Part shown: in pieces, positions 1 through 8,722 of the stretch
Position numbering within the stretch: the stretch's first letter is position 1
Layout: each line of letters starts with the position of its first letter
NCBI GenBank assembly: GCA_016713115.1
Contig: JADJPU010000001.1
Location: 248,001-312,000, forward strand
From: Cellvibrionales bacterium
GTDB taxonomy: Bacteria > Pseudomonadota > Gammaproteobacteria > Pseudomonadales > UBA7239
Direction of reading: 5' to 3'
Length of the DNA stretch: 64,000 bases
Translations under genes and position numbers: made by a program
Notes under the pieces: generated by a model
Told to the model about the DNA's origin: nothing
The model's input: the letters and a program-made list of their open reading frames with translations, nothing else
Databases searched by the model: none

Positions 1-291
1 GCCAGCCACATATTCAAAATGTGGCGTGCCGCCGCGAATGACTGCACCCAGCGCGATGATGGCATCAAACTTTTTGGAAGCGGCCAACTGCTGCGCCACC
101 AAGGGCAGCTCAAATGCGCCCGGCGCACGCACCAAAGTAATTTGTGCTTCCGCTACACCGTGACGGCGCAGGGTATCGATTGCGCCATCTTTCAGGCTCT
201 CGACCACAAAACTGTTCCAGCGGGACACCAACAGCGCGAAGCGCGCCTTGCCCGGATTGAAATCACCTTCGATTGTTTTGATGCCTGACAT
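1..291 (-). CDS. ribH: 6,7-dimethyl-8-ribityllumazine synthase, N-terminal part
   Basis: This is the first 97 codons of lumazine synthase, cut by the window edge. The enzyme condenses 5-amino-6-ribitylaminouracil with dihydroxybutanone phosphate in the penultimate step of riboflavin synthesis. Visible family features are the N-terminal RFALLVSRWNSFVVESL segment (substrate-binding Trp/Asn around residue 25), VRAPGAFELP near residue 57, and ALGAVIRGGTPHFEYV near residue 82, which carries the conserved phosphate-binding Gly/Thr and the catalytic His. The ATG lies at 291-289 and is divergent from purM. The rest of the gene lies outside the window. Confidence 0.95.
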   Translation of the reverse strand, partial: MSGIKTIEGDFNPGKARFALLVSRWNSFVVESLKDGAIDTLRRHGVAEAQITLVRAPGAFELPLVAQQLAASKKFDAIIALGAVIRGGTPHFEYVAG

Positions 292-372
292 GCGTGTGCT
301 CCAGCGGGTTCTCTGTGGGCGCGAAGTCTACCACAAGCCCTCTGCGCAGCCGCCCTCAGCACGGCGCTGACT

Positions 373-380
373 GCTACAAT
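373..380 (+). promoter_or_regulatory. Extended -10 promoter element of purM
   Basis: TGCTACAAT fits an extended -10 element (TGn plus TACAAT at 375-380), 33 bases before the purM ATG. I see no good -35 hexamer. Similar C/GCTACAAT boxes recur before the globin gene (5975-5980) and the DUF349 gene (8676-8681), which supports a common sigma-70-type promoter style. Confidence 0.45.
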
Positions 381-412
381 GCGCGCCCCGATTGACTGAC
401 CTGCTGCTGCCC

Positions 413-1477
413 ATGACTGAACAGCCCTCCTCCAATAAACCTTCTCTCAGCTACAAGGATTCCGGCGTTGATATCGATGCAGGAACCGCCTTGGTGGAAC
501 GCATCAAGCATGTGGCAAAAAAGACGCGCCGACCTGGCGTGATGGGTGGCTTGGGAGGCTTTGGCGCGCTGTTTGAAATTCCAAGTCATTTCAAACATCC
601 CGTATTGGTTTCCGGCACCGATGGCGTGGGCACAAAATTGCGTTTGGCAATTGACCTGAAACGACACGACACTGTGGGCATTGATCTGGTGGCGATGTGC
701 GTCAACGACCTTGTGGTATGCGGCGCAGAACCTTTATTTTTTCTCGATTACTACGCCACTGGAAAATTGGATGTCGATGTTGCAGCCAGTGTGATCACCG
801 GCATCGGTGAAGGCTGCGAGCAGGCGGGCTGCGCTTTAGTCGGCGGTGAAACCGCTGAAATGCCCGGCATGTATGAAGGTGATGATTACGACATGGCGGG
901 CTTCTGTGTCGGTGCCGTTGAAAAAGATGAAATTATCGACGGCTCGCGCGTGCATGTTGGCGATGTGTTGATCGGCGTAGCCTCCTCCGGTGCGCACTCC
1001 AACGGCTACTCGTTGATTCGCAAAATTCTCGCCGTTTCCGGCGTAGACCCTGTCACTGAAATGCTCGATGGAAAATCTTTGGCCGACAGACTGATGGAGC
1101 CTACGCGCATTTATGTGAAATCTATTTTGCGTTTGATACGCGCTGTCGATGTACGCGCCATTGCCCACATCACTGGCGGCGGTCTGACCGAAAATTTACC
1201 GCGCGTACTGCCGCAAGGATCAAAAGCCAGCATCAACACCAACGCGTGGAAATTGGGGCCGCTGTTTGATTGGCTGCAAGCGCAAGGCAATGTCGATCTC
1301 TTGGAAATGTATCGCACCTTTAACTGCGGCATCGGCATGGTTGTGTGTGTGCCAAAAGCCGATGTCGACAACACGCTGGCCGTATTGCACGACTGCAACG
1401 AAACTGCTTTTGTAATCGGCACCATAGAAAAAGGCGCGCACGACACCGAACCCAGCGTCGTATTCAATTCCAAATAA
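413..1477 (+). CDS. purM: Phosphoribosylformylglycinamidine cyclo-ligase (AIR synthase)
   Basis: This cytosolic enzyme of purine synthesis closes the imidazole ring of FGAM to give AIR, using ATP. The 354-aa product aligns throughout with E. coli PurM (345 aa): SLSYKDSGVDIDAG at the start, VMGGLGGFGALFE, VSGTDGVGTKLRLA, the VAMCVNDLVV metal/ATP segment, GGETAEMPGMY and HITGGGLTENLPRVLP. I chose the ATG at 413 rather than an upstream in-frame TTG at 392, because the family begins close to the SLSYKD motif. purN follows after 18 bases, so the two genes are probably co-transcribed. Confidence 0.96.
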   Translation: MTEQPSSNKPSLSYKDSGVDIDAGTALVERIKHVAKKTRRPGVMGGLGGFGALFEIPSHFKHPVLVSGTDGVGTKLRLAIDLKRHDTVGIDLVAMCVNDLVVCGAEPLFFLDYYATGKLDVDVAASVITGIGEGCEQAGCALVGGETAEMPGMYEGDDYDMAGFCVGAVEKDEIIDGSRVHVGDVLIGVASSGAHSNGYSLIRKILAVSGVDPVTEMLDGKSLADRLMEPTRIYVKSILRLIRAVDVRAIAHITGGGLTENLPRVLPQGSKASINTNAWKLGPLFDWLQAQGNVDLLEMYRTFNCGIGMVVCVPKADVDNTLAVLHDCNETAFVIGTIEKGAHDTEPSVVFNSK

Positions 1478-1495
1478 TTCTCGCGTCGCACACCT

Positions 1496-2146
1496 ATGAG
1501 CCCACTGCCGCCTAAAAAAATTGTCGCATTGATTTCTGGCAGTGGCAGTAATTTACAAGCACTCATCGATGCGGAAAAAGAGCACATCCTGAACGCGCGC
1601 ATTGTCAGCGTCATCAGCAATGTTGCGGATGTGTACGGCTTGCAGCGCGCGCAAGCTGCTGGCATTGCCACCACGGTGCTATCACACAAAACCTACGCTA
1701 CGCGCGAAGACTACGATCGCGCGCTGTTAGACGCAGTGCAACAGCACGCACCGGACTTGGTAATCCTCGCTGGCTTTATGCGCATCCTCACACCGGTTTT
1801 TGTCGCACCCTTGTACGGCAAACTGATAAACATTCACCCTTCGCTGCTGCCAAAATACCCAGGGCTACACACACACCAACGCGCACTAGACGCAGGCGAT
1901 AGCGAAGCAGGCGCAACCGTACATTTTGTCTCTACTGAACTAGACGGCGGTCCTACGATCATTCAAGCGCGCGTTCCAGTTTTATCCAATGACACCGCAG
2001 AGACACTGGCAAAACGTGTACTGCAGCAAGAGCACATCATTTACCCGCAAGCTGTGCGCTGGTTTTGTGAAGAACGACTACACTGCAGAAAGCACGATGT
2101 TGTGCTTGATGGAAAAATATTGTCCAGCACTGGAGAGCACGCATGA
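1496..2146 (+). CDS. purN: Phosphoribosylglycinamide formyltransferase
   Basis: PurN transfers a formyl group from 10-formyl-tetrahydrofolate to GAR, the third step of purine synthesis. The 216-aa protein shows the phosphate-binding loop ISGSGSNLQ (residues 13-21), the catalytic signature INIHPSLLPKYPG with Asn112 and His114, and Asp150 in ELDGGP. All three catalytic residues known from E. coli PurN are present. It lies directly after purM, and its last four bases overlap the ATG of the next gene, which suggests translational coupling. Confidence 0.96.
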   Translation: MSPLPPKKIVALISGSGSNLQALIDAEKEHILNARIVSVISNVADVYGLQRAQAAGIATTVLSHKTYATREDYDRALLDAVQQHAPDLVILAGFMRILTPVFVAPLYGKLINIHPSLLPKYPGLHTHQRALDAGDSEAGATVHFVSTELDGGPTIIQARVPVLSNDTAETLAKRVLQQEHIIYPQAVRWFCEERLHCRKHDVVLDGKILSSTGEHA

Positions 2147-2837
2147 AAAAAATTCTCGCCACTATGATACTGAGCGCGCTGCCGCTAACGGCTATCAGCG
2201 AAACTGTCATTCAACATGCGCCATACACCGCTATCTATCAGGCGATGTACAAAAACTTTCCACTACAAGCCACGCACCGATTAGAACAATCTGGTGATGA
2301 TTGGTATTTCTCCAGTATCGCCAGTGGTTTTTTTGGCCAAATTGAAGAGAACGCTACCTTTACATACAACGAAAAAGGCATTGTTCCCCAGCACTACATC
2401 TACAAACGCAGCGTACTAGGACAAAATCGCGAAACCGAGATTGTTTACAACCAGAAGAAACACATTGCAGCAGGCAGCAAGGACAACAAACCGTTTCAAG
2501 TACCACTGAAAGGCGGCGAGTTGGATGCGGGCACTTACATGCTGGCACTGGCCGACGACATTGCACGCGGCTATGAAGAACCCTGCTACGATGTAGTCAG
2601 CGATGACGGTGCCGAGTTGTTTTGCTTCCGCGCCACAAAAAAAGAAAAAATTAAAACGGCTTTGGGAGAGCTGGACACCGTTGTTGTAGAACGCTTGCGT
2701 AAACCCAACAGTCCGCGCCACACACAGTTCTGGTTTGCACCATCACTGCATTACGCAATCGTAAAGCTCGTGCATCAAGAGAAAAAGGTAACACGGCGTA
2801 CTCGCTGGAAATCACCTACTTCAAACGCGATCAGTAA
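2143..2837 (+). CDS. DUF3108 periplasmic protein (frameshift near its end)
   Basis: This is an exported protein of unknown function in the DUF3108 family, about 231 aa after correction. It has an N-terminal signal peptide (KKILATMILSALPLTAISE). Family features are the YTAIYQAMYKNFP start, the GQNRETEIVYN strand and the VVVERLRKPNSPRHTQFWFAP segment near the C-terminus. The same gene follows purN in many gammaproteobacteria. As written, the frame slips in the A5 run at 2782-2786. With one more A the protein ends GNTAYSLEITYFKRDQ, a normal ending with a stop at 2835-2837; uncorrected, it reads into unrelated residues to 2850. Confidence 0.85.
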
Positions 2838-2861
2838 GTGCGTTTTGTGAGCCCGGCACAC

Positions 2862-3956
2862 CTACTCGTGCCGCAACACATCCGCTGGTTGCGTGCATGT
2901 TGCACGCCATGCGGGATACACACTCGCCACACCACTGATCAACAACGCAACGCCAACCACCACACCTACATCCACGACACGCAAATCTGACGGTAAATAA
3001 TTGACCGGATACACATCCGTGCTCAACAACTGCACACCAAGTAGAGCCTGCAAACCCTGCGCAACAGACGGCATCGCCAGCGCCAAGGCACAACCCGCCA
3101 CTGCGCCAATGACTGTGCCCATTGTTCCAATCAACAGGCCGTGCATCATAAAAATGCGCATGATGTTGCTATTGGGCAATCCCATGGCGCGCAAGATTGC
3201 AATATCGCCGCGTTTATCGGTTACCACCAACACTAACGAACACACCACATTGAATGCAGCGATCACAATAATGATCACCAACATCAGCACCACCAATTGC
3301 CGCGACATACGAATGGCTTCGTAAAGATTGCCATGCGTTTGCAACCAGGTTTTCATCGAATAATGCGGCGGCAACTGTTGCACGAGCGACCATGCAATTG
3401 CATCGGCTTGCAGCCAGTTATCGACCGAAAAACGAATCGCCGCCACACCTTTGATGTTGTATTGCGCTTGCAACAATGGCAACTGCGCCATCACCAAATG
3501 GTTGTCCACTTCTGTGCCGGTTTCGTACAAACCGGCAATGCGCAAACTGAGAATGCCAGGCGCTGATTTATCACCGCTCACACCCGGCAACATCACCACC
3601 GCCGTGCCACCCGCTTGCACGCCTAACTTATTAGCCAATTTGCGACTGATTAACACCGATTGCGGATCTGCCAACCACGCATCCCACGCGCTCGCATCCG
3701 TGTTTTTTAACACTTCCTGCGCTACGGCTTGCCACTCCGCAATTTCATTTTCTTCGGGATACAGAGTAATCGCTGGCACCACACGCAAAATACGCGTACG
3801 CAATTCGTGTTCAAAACCGTTCATAACAGCCAGCACCGTTATCAACAGTGCAACCGCCACAACCAAACCAGCCATCGACACACGCGAAATAAAACCGAGC
3901 AAGGCAGAGCCGCTGCGCGCCTGTGCATAACGCAAAGCAATAAAACGCGCCAACAT
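2862..3956 (-). CDS. lolE: Lipoprotein-releasing ABC transporter permease, shortened periplasmic domain
   Basis: This is an inner-membrane permease of the LolCDE complex, which extracts outer-membrane lipoproteins and passes them to LolA. At 364 aa it is clearly shorter than its paralogue encoded at 4668-5933 (421 aa). It has the N-terminal TM helix followed by VMNGFEHELRTRIL, then a periplasmic domain, then three C-terminal TM segments with the TDKRGDIAILRAMGLP coupling helix. About 45 residues are missing from the periplasmic domain: the text jumps from the VAQEVLKNT helix straight to SVLISRKLANKLGV, without the GVDP-type segment. The gene overlaps lolD by one base and ends the operon. Confidence 0.85.
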   Translation of the reverse strand: MLARFIALRYAQARSGSALLGFISRVSMAGLVVAVALLITVLAVMNGFEHELRTRILRVVPAITLYPEENEIAEWQAVAQEVLKNTDASAWDAWLADPQSVLISRKLANKLGVQAGGTAVVMLPGVSGDKSAPGILSLRIAGLYETGTEVDNHLVMAQLPLLQAQYNIKGVAAIRFSVDNWLQADAIAWSLVQQLPPHYSMKTWLQTHGNLYEAIRMSRQLVVLMLVIIIVIAAFNVVCSLVLVVTDKRGDIAILRAMGLPNSNIMRIFMMHGLLIGTMGTVIGAVAGCALALAMPSVAQGLQALLGVQLLSTDVYPVNYLPSDLRVVDVGVVVGVALLISGVASVYPAWRATCTQPADVLRHE

Positions 3957-4675
3957 CAGACCTGCACTCGTAGATGGCCGTGATCCAACACCAAACAGCG
4001 ATCTTGCTGAGCTGCCAGCGCGCGATCGTGCGTCACCAACACAAACGCCAAACCGTATTCACGATTCAAGGCGTTCAATAAATTTTGAATATGCAATGCA
4101 TTATCGGCATCTAAATTGCCAGTCGGCTCATCCATCAACACACAAGCCGGCTTATTAACCAACGCACGCGCAATTGCTACGCGTTGCCGTTCACCGCCAG
4201 ACAATTGCGCGGGTTTATGCGACAAGCGTGCAGCCAAACCCACCGCATCCAACATCGTCGCTGCTTGCTGCTTTGCCGCGGCTCGACTCTGACCGGCAAT
4301 CATCAAGGGAATACTCACATTTTCTAACGCCGTAAACTCCGCCAACAAATGATGAAATTGATACACAAAGCCCAATTGCTGATTGCGCCATGCCGCGCGC
4401 TCTTTTTCCTGCATCGACTGCCAACTTTTTCCGGCAATCAGCACTTCACCCGATTGCGCTTCATCCAAGCCCCCCAACAAATTGAGCAGCGTAGATTTTC
4501 CTGAACCTGAAGAACCTACAATTGCCAAGCGTTCGCCGCGCTGCACCTGCAAATCAATATGATCCAGCACCAATAAATCTTGTTCACCTTGGTGATAACT
4601 TTTCACCAATTTGCGACATTCCAACACACAAGGCTGATTGCCGACATTTTCCTTACTCATAACATGATCACTCAT
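3956..4675 (-). CDS. lolD: Lipoprotein-releasing system ATP-binding protein
   Basis: This is the ATPase subunit of the LolCDE lipoprotein extractor. In the 239-aa protein the Walker A motif is GSSGSGKST (residues 54-62), the signature is LSGGE (158-162) and the Walker B motif is VLMDEP (179-184), followed by the D-loop GNLDADN and a switch His in LVTHD. The layout matches LolD/MacB-type ATPases. A second in-frame ATG (MSKEN) five codons later is an alternative start. The gene overlaps lolC by eight bases and lolE by one, indicating a tight operon. Confidence 0.95.
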   Translation of the reverse strand: MSDHVMSKENVGNQPCVLECRKLVKSYHQGEQDLLVLDHIDLQVQRGERLAIVGSSGSGKSTLLNLLGGLDEAQSGEVLIAGKSWQSMQEKERAAWRNQQLGFVYQFHHLLAEFTALENVSIPLMIAGQSRAAAKQQAATMLDAVGLAARLSHKPAQLSGGERQRVAIARALVNKPACVLMDEPTGNLDADNALHIQNLLNALNREYGLAFVLVTHDRALAAQQDRCLVLDHGHLRVQV

Positions 4676-5933
4676 AACGCAGGGCTTCTGCAGGGTGAAT
4701 GGTAGAGGCGCGCCAAGCAGGATAAAAAACCGCGAGCAAACACAGCAGTGACGCTAAAGCGACAACCGCTATGGTTTGACTAAAAAACCACTGGCTAGGC
4801 AAATAAATGGCCAATTCTGCATTGGCATCAATCAGTGTTACGACACGCTCAACCGCAGCAATAATATCGCCCACATGCACGGCCAGTACGCTGCCGAGCA
4901 ACGCACCGATACCGATGCCAATCACGCCCATACTCAACCCGTAAATTAAAAAAATGGAAACCACCGTGGTGCGCGAAGCGCCGATAGTGCGCAACACCGC
5001 AATATCTTTGCGGCGATCAGCGACCGCCATAGTGAGTATTGACACCAAATTAAATACTGCCACCACCACGATGACTGACAACATCACCGCCACCATAATT
5101 TTTTCCATCTGTATCGCATTAAACAGCGTGCTATTTTCTTCGCGCCAACTTTTCATCGTAAAACCAGACAACTCTGGCAGTGCACGCAGTTTTTCTATTC
5201 TATTGGGTGCTTGTATCACATCATCAAAACGCAAACGCAATGCATCCACTTTGCCACCGGTGCGCAACAAGCGCCCCGCATCGTCCAAATGAACATACAA
5301 CTGCGTACTGTCTAATTGTGCGCCAACGGCAAAAATCCCCACAACGGTGAAACGACGACTGCGCGGAAATAAGCCCAACGGTGTCACACTCACTTGCGGC
5401 AACATAATGTTGATGTTGTCACCCACATTCACACGCAACTGGCGTGCCAGCGCTCGCCCTATTACCACGCCAAATGAGCCGGCCTGCAGATCAGTCCATT
5501 GCCCATCCACTATCGACTGCGCTATCTGAGACACTTTTTCTTCCAATAGCGGATCTACACCAAACAATTCACCGCCGTGAATACGCGCGTCCGATTCCAA
5601 CAATACGCGTGCACGATCTTGCGGTGCAGCAGCCAATACCACGCCAGACTTTTGCAATACCGGCAGCAGTGCGGGCCAATTTACTATGCCTTGTGGCGCT
5701 GCAATTTGCGCATGAGGAACGGCGTGCAAAATGCGTTTACGCACTTCGCCTTCAAAACCGTTCATGATCGACATCACCAACACCATGGCCAATACACTAA
5801 CCGCCATACCGGCCACAGAAAAAAAGGAGAACAGCGAGACAAAACGACTCCCCTTGCGCGCCGACAAGTAACGCAAACCCACCAACCAAGAAAGCGCATT
5901 CACTGCGATAAATGTCCCGTATAAAAGCGGCAT
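4668..5933 (-). CDS. lolC: Lipoprotein-releasing ABC transporter permease
   Basis: This is the full-length first permease of the LolCDE complex (421 aa). It has an N-terminal TM helix after GLRYLSARKGSRFVS, the conserved SIMNGFEGEVRKRIL segment, and a periplasmic domain with the ELFGVDP element and VVIGRALARQLRV. Three C-terminal TM helices carry the cytoplasmic coupling segment VADRRKDIAVLRTIGAS, and the protein ends FYPAWRASTIHPAEALRYE, as is typical of LolC/E. It is the first gene of the lolCDE operon and is divergent from the globin gene. The exact start is uncertain; the family usually begins about a dozen residues later. Confidence 0.94.
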   Translation of the reverse strand: MPLLYGTFIAVNALSWLVGLRYLSARKGSRFVSLFSFFSVAGMAVSVLAMVLVMSIMNGFEGEVRKRILHAVPHAQIAAPQGIVNWPALLPVLQKSGVVLAAAPQDRARVLLESDARIHGGELFGVDPLLEEKVSQIAQSIVDGQWTDLQAGSFGVVIGRALARQLRVNVGDNINIMLPQVSVTPLGLFPRSRRFTVVGIFAVGAQLDSTQLYVHLDDAGRLLRTGGKVDALRLRFDDVIQAPNRIEKLRALPELSGFTMKSWREENSTLFNAIQMEKIMVAVMLSVIVVVAVFNLVSILTMAVADRRKDIAVLRTIGASRTTVVSIFLIYGLSMGVIGIGIGALLGSVLAVHVGDIIAAVERVVTLIDANAELAIYLPSQWFFSQTIAVVALASLLCLLAVFYPAWRASTIHPAEALRYE

Positions 5934-6015
5934 TCTAACGCAGGCTTGCGCACCCTGCCGCTAACCGACAGCACTACAATGAACCCGTGCAGTCCGACAC
6001 CGGAGGAGAACGGCC

Positions 6016-6432
6016 ATGCGTGACATCCAAACCTACGAAGACATGCTGCATATCGTGACTGAGTTCTATAAAAAACTGATGGTTGACCCTATCGTCGGCT
6101 ATTTCTTTACCGACATCGCTAAGATTAATTTGCCCGAACATCTACCCAAAATTGCTCACTTCTGGGCATTCCAAATTTTGGGCGAAAAAGGCTATCGCGG
6201 TGATGTATTCAATGTACATCTCCAACTGCACAACCAAGCTGCCATGACCGAAGACCACTTCCACCGCTGGGTGTTTTTTTTGGTACAAACCATTGACAGC
6301 CTATACACGGGCTCCAATGCAGACATGATGAAATGGAAAGCCGAAGCTATCGCCAAAAAAATGTCGTATGCACTTGGGATTCGCGGCGATCAACAGCCCG
6401 GCCTACCCGGTGTGCAGATGATGGAGCCGTAG
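6016..6432 (+). CDS. Group III truncated hemoglobin
   Basis: This is a small cytosolic haem protein of 138 aa. Compared with Campylobacter Ctb, the haem-pocket residues are visible: B10 Tyr18 in EFYKKL, a distal-side His42, FW at 49-50, proximal His68 in FNVHLQL, and G8 Trp85 in HFHRWVFFL. The family binds O2 or NO and is usually linked to nitrosative stress or redox chemistry. The start is supported by a GGAGGAG Shine-Dalgarno sequence nine bases upstream. It stands alone, divergent from lolC, and ends 14 bases from the convergent dinG gene. Confidence 0.9.
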   Translation: MRDIQTYEDMLHIVTEFYKKLMVDPIVGYFFTDIAKINLPEHLPKIAHFWAFQILGEKGYRGDVFNVHLQLHNQAAMTEDHFHRWVFFLVQTIDSLYTGSNADMMKWKAEAIAKKMSYALGIRGDQQPGLPGVQMMEP

Positions 6433-6446
6433 CAAAACGCCCAGAC

Positions 6447-8567
6447 TTAATTGAGCACGCGTTGGTACGGCGGCAAGCTGTCGAGTAACTTTTTTCCGTA
6501 ACGCTTGGTTATTAAACGCTTATCCAAAATACTGATGCGCCCCGTATCACTTTCTGTGCGCAACAAACGCCCAGAGGCTTGCACCAAACGCAAGCTGGCA
6601 TCCGCCAACTGAATTTGCATAAATGCATTACCACCGGTTGCATCGATCCAATCTGAAAGTGTTTTTCCCACTGGATCATCCGGCGGTGCAAAAGGAATTT
6701 TGGCAATCACCACATGGCGCAAATAATCCCCTGGTAAATCCACACCCTCGGCGAAACTTGCCAAACCAAAAATAACACTGGGTTCTTTGTTATCAACGCG
6801 CTCACGATGTAACTGCAACAATTGCTGCTTGCTGTAATCATCCTGCAAAAGAATCACTGTGCGCAAATCTTGTGATAAGACTTGATACACATCCAGCATT
6901 TGTCGACGCGATGCAAATAGCACCAAGGTTGCTTCCTGCAAGTCGATATCGTTATTGATGAAATCCACCACTGACTGCGTGTGCTGTTCCACCAGATTAC
7001 TTTCCACCGCGCCCGCCGGCACGATTAATTGTGCTGATTGTGCGTAATGAAAAGGACTGGGCACAACAGAACAGACACTCGTGATTGGCACACCGGTATG
7101 CTGGCGCAAGCGATCAAAACTGCCCAAAGCAGTTAGCGTGGCAGAAGTAATCACCGCAGAAAAACAGCGCTCCCACAGGTTTTTTTGCAAGTGTTCTGTT
7201 GGCAACACGGGGCTCGCGCACACCTCAACATCAAAGCCATTATTCAATTCATGCAAACTCAACCAGCGCGCCGTGGGTGCAACACCTTCCGCATCAGCAC
7301 GCGCGTACAGCAACCACAAGGCTTCCGCATGCGCGCAACGCTGCCACAAACCACCCACAGCCGCGTGCGCCTGTTCCACCACTTCACGCGCCACATCCGG
7401 TGAGCGACTGTCCAGCAACCCTTCCACAGCATCAGAAACTTTGCGCAACATCACACCGGCTTGTCGCCACTGTTCAAACAACACGGCCGCCATCTCGCGC
7501 ACTGTTTGCGAAACCACGCCTTGCGGAAAAAGATAATTTTTTTCTCGGTCATCGCTGCGCGTTGACAAAATCGCCGACATCTCCGCTGCCATTTGCTGGT
7601 GTGACTGCAACAAAGCTTGTTCTGTCTCTGGCCATCGCGACAATGTCGACTGCACTGCATGTACGTCGTGCATAGTCTGCGCAACAACTGCCAGCGTTTT
7701 TGTCGTTGTTTGCAACCAACGCACACTGCCCTGCAAACGCGTGCTCTCCGAAAAATGTTGTAGGGCCTTGTCCGGCAGATGATGCCCTTCATCAAACACA
7801 AAAATGGTTTGCTCCGGTGCAGGCAGAATGGCGCCACCACCGAGTGCGAGATCGGCCAATACCAAATCGTGATTAGCGACAATCACATCGGCATCAATTA
7901 AATTTTCCCGCGCCTGAAAAAACGGACACTGCGTCACATAGGCGCAACGACGGCCTGTGCATTGGTTGTGATCGGTAGTCAGGCGCTGCCAATCTTCGTT
8001 GTCTATCGCTTGCGACCAATTGTCTCGATCACCATCCCACGACGAATCACTCAGCGCATCCAGCAGGATTTGAAACAAGCGCAGTGTTCTTTCCGGCAAC
8101 AATGCATCGCGCTCGTCGGGATACAGCGCTTGTGTTTCAGGTTCTCCTCCATGCGCGAGCAAAAAATCCAACTTATACAAACAGGCATAACGCCCCCGCC
8201 CCTTGGCCAAGGTATGACTGAACACCAAACCGCTATGCTTGCGTAAATCCGGCAAATCTTTCAGCACGATTTGCTCTTGCAGTGCCACCGTCGCCGTAGA
8301 AATAACCAGCTTTTTCCCCTGTGCCTGTGCCGCTGGAATAGCTGCCAAGGCGTAAGCCACGGTTTTACCCGTCCCCGTCCCCGCCTCCACCACGCACACA
8401 TGCTCCTCACCCACGCGCTGGCCGTCATCATCGGAAGCGACATTGCCTAAGGTGCGCGCCACTGCTGCGATCATCAGCTTCTGGCCGTGACGCGGTTTCA
8501 GGTTTTTCTGCTCCAGAAAGCGCGAGTACGCCGTCTGAATAGTCTGTTTGGTGTCGTGATCGAGCAC
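6447..8567 (-). CDS. dinG: ATP-dependent DNA helicase, DinG family (Fe-S)
   Basis: This is a superfamily 2, XPD-like 5'-3' DNA helicase of about 706 aa. Visible features are EAGTGTGKT (Walker A, about residue 61), STATVALQEQ (motif Ia), GRGRYAC with a first cluster Cys, CTGRRC plus QCPFF supplying further Fe-S Cys, DEGHH as the DEAH box, and the C-terminal motifs IFGLASFAEGVDLPG and QASGRLLRTESDTGRI. I place the start at GTG 8567, which gives an N-terminus like E. coli DinG; an upstream GTG at 8642 adds 25 unconserved residues. In E. coli dinG is SOS-inducible and resolves R-loops; I see no LexA box here. Confidence 0.9.
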   Translation of the reverse strand: MLDHDTKQTIQTAYSRFLEQKNLKPRHGQKLMIAAVARTLGNVASDDDGQRVGEEHVCVVEAGTGTGKTVAYALAAIPAAQAQGKKLVISTATVALQEQIVLKDLPDLRKHSGLVFSHTLAKGRGRYACLYKLDFLLAHGGEPETQALYPDERDALLPERTLRLFQILLDALSDSSWDGDRDNWSQAIDNEDWQRLTTDHNQCTGRRCAYVTQCPFFQARENLIDADVIVANHDLVLADLALGGGAILPAPEQTIFVFDEGHHLPDKALQHFSESTRLQGSVRWLQTTTKTLAVVAQTMHDVHAVQSTLSRWPETEQALLQSHQQMAAEMSAILSTRSDDREKNYLFPQGVVSQTVREMAAVLFEQWRQAGVMLRKVSDAVEGLLDSRSPDVAREVVEQAHAAVGGLWQRCAHAEALWLLYARADAEGVAPTARWLSLHELNNGFDVEVCASPVLPTEHLQKNLWERCFSAVITSATLTALGSFDRLRQHTGVPITSVCSVVPSPFHYAQSAQLIVPAGAVESNLVEQHTQSVVDFINNDIDLQEATLVLFASRRQMLDVYQVLSQDLRTVILLQDDYSKQQLLQLHRERVDNKEPSVIFGLASFAEGVDLPGDYLRHVVIAKIPFAPPDDPVGKTLSDWIDATGGNAFMQIQLADASLRLVQASGRLLRTESDTGRISILDKRLITKRYGKKLLDSLPPYQRVLN

Positions 8568-8675
8568 AAAAATTCCGTTGCGAGGGTGATTGAAAGTGGC
8601 AGCCTTGCCTGAGTAGGCATGATAGCAAAATCGCCTTTGCACGCGCCCCGACTGCCTTATCTCCCTGCCTGCCGC

Positions 8676-8681
8676 TACAAT
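8676..8681 (+). promoter_or_regulatory. Probable -10 box of the DUF349 gene
   Basis: TACAAT in the context GCCGCTACAATGAG lies 42 bases before the DUF349 start. The -35 region is poor (TGCCTT with a 17-base spacer). It is listed because the same box precedes purM and the globin gene. Confidence 0.35.
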
Positions 8682-8722
8682 GAGAAGTTACAGATTCATT
8701 GGCTCACGAGACCCATATTGGC

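Noticed and set aside
1111..1689. A 192-codon minus-strand frame over purM and purN
   Set aside because: It lies opposite two clear purine genes and has no recognisable protein features.
7081..7675. Several plus-strand open frames within dinG
   Set aside because: They are overlapping shadows of the helicase gene, with low-complexity text and no support.
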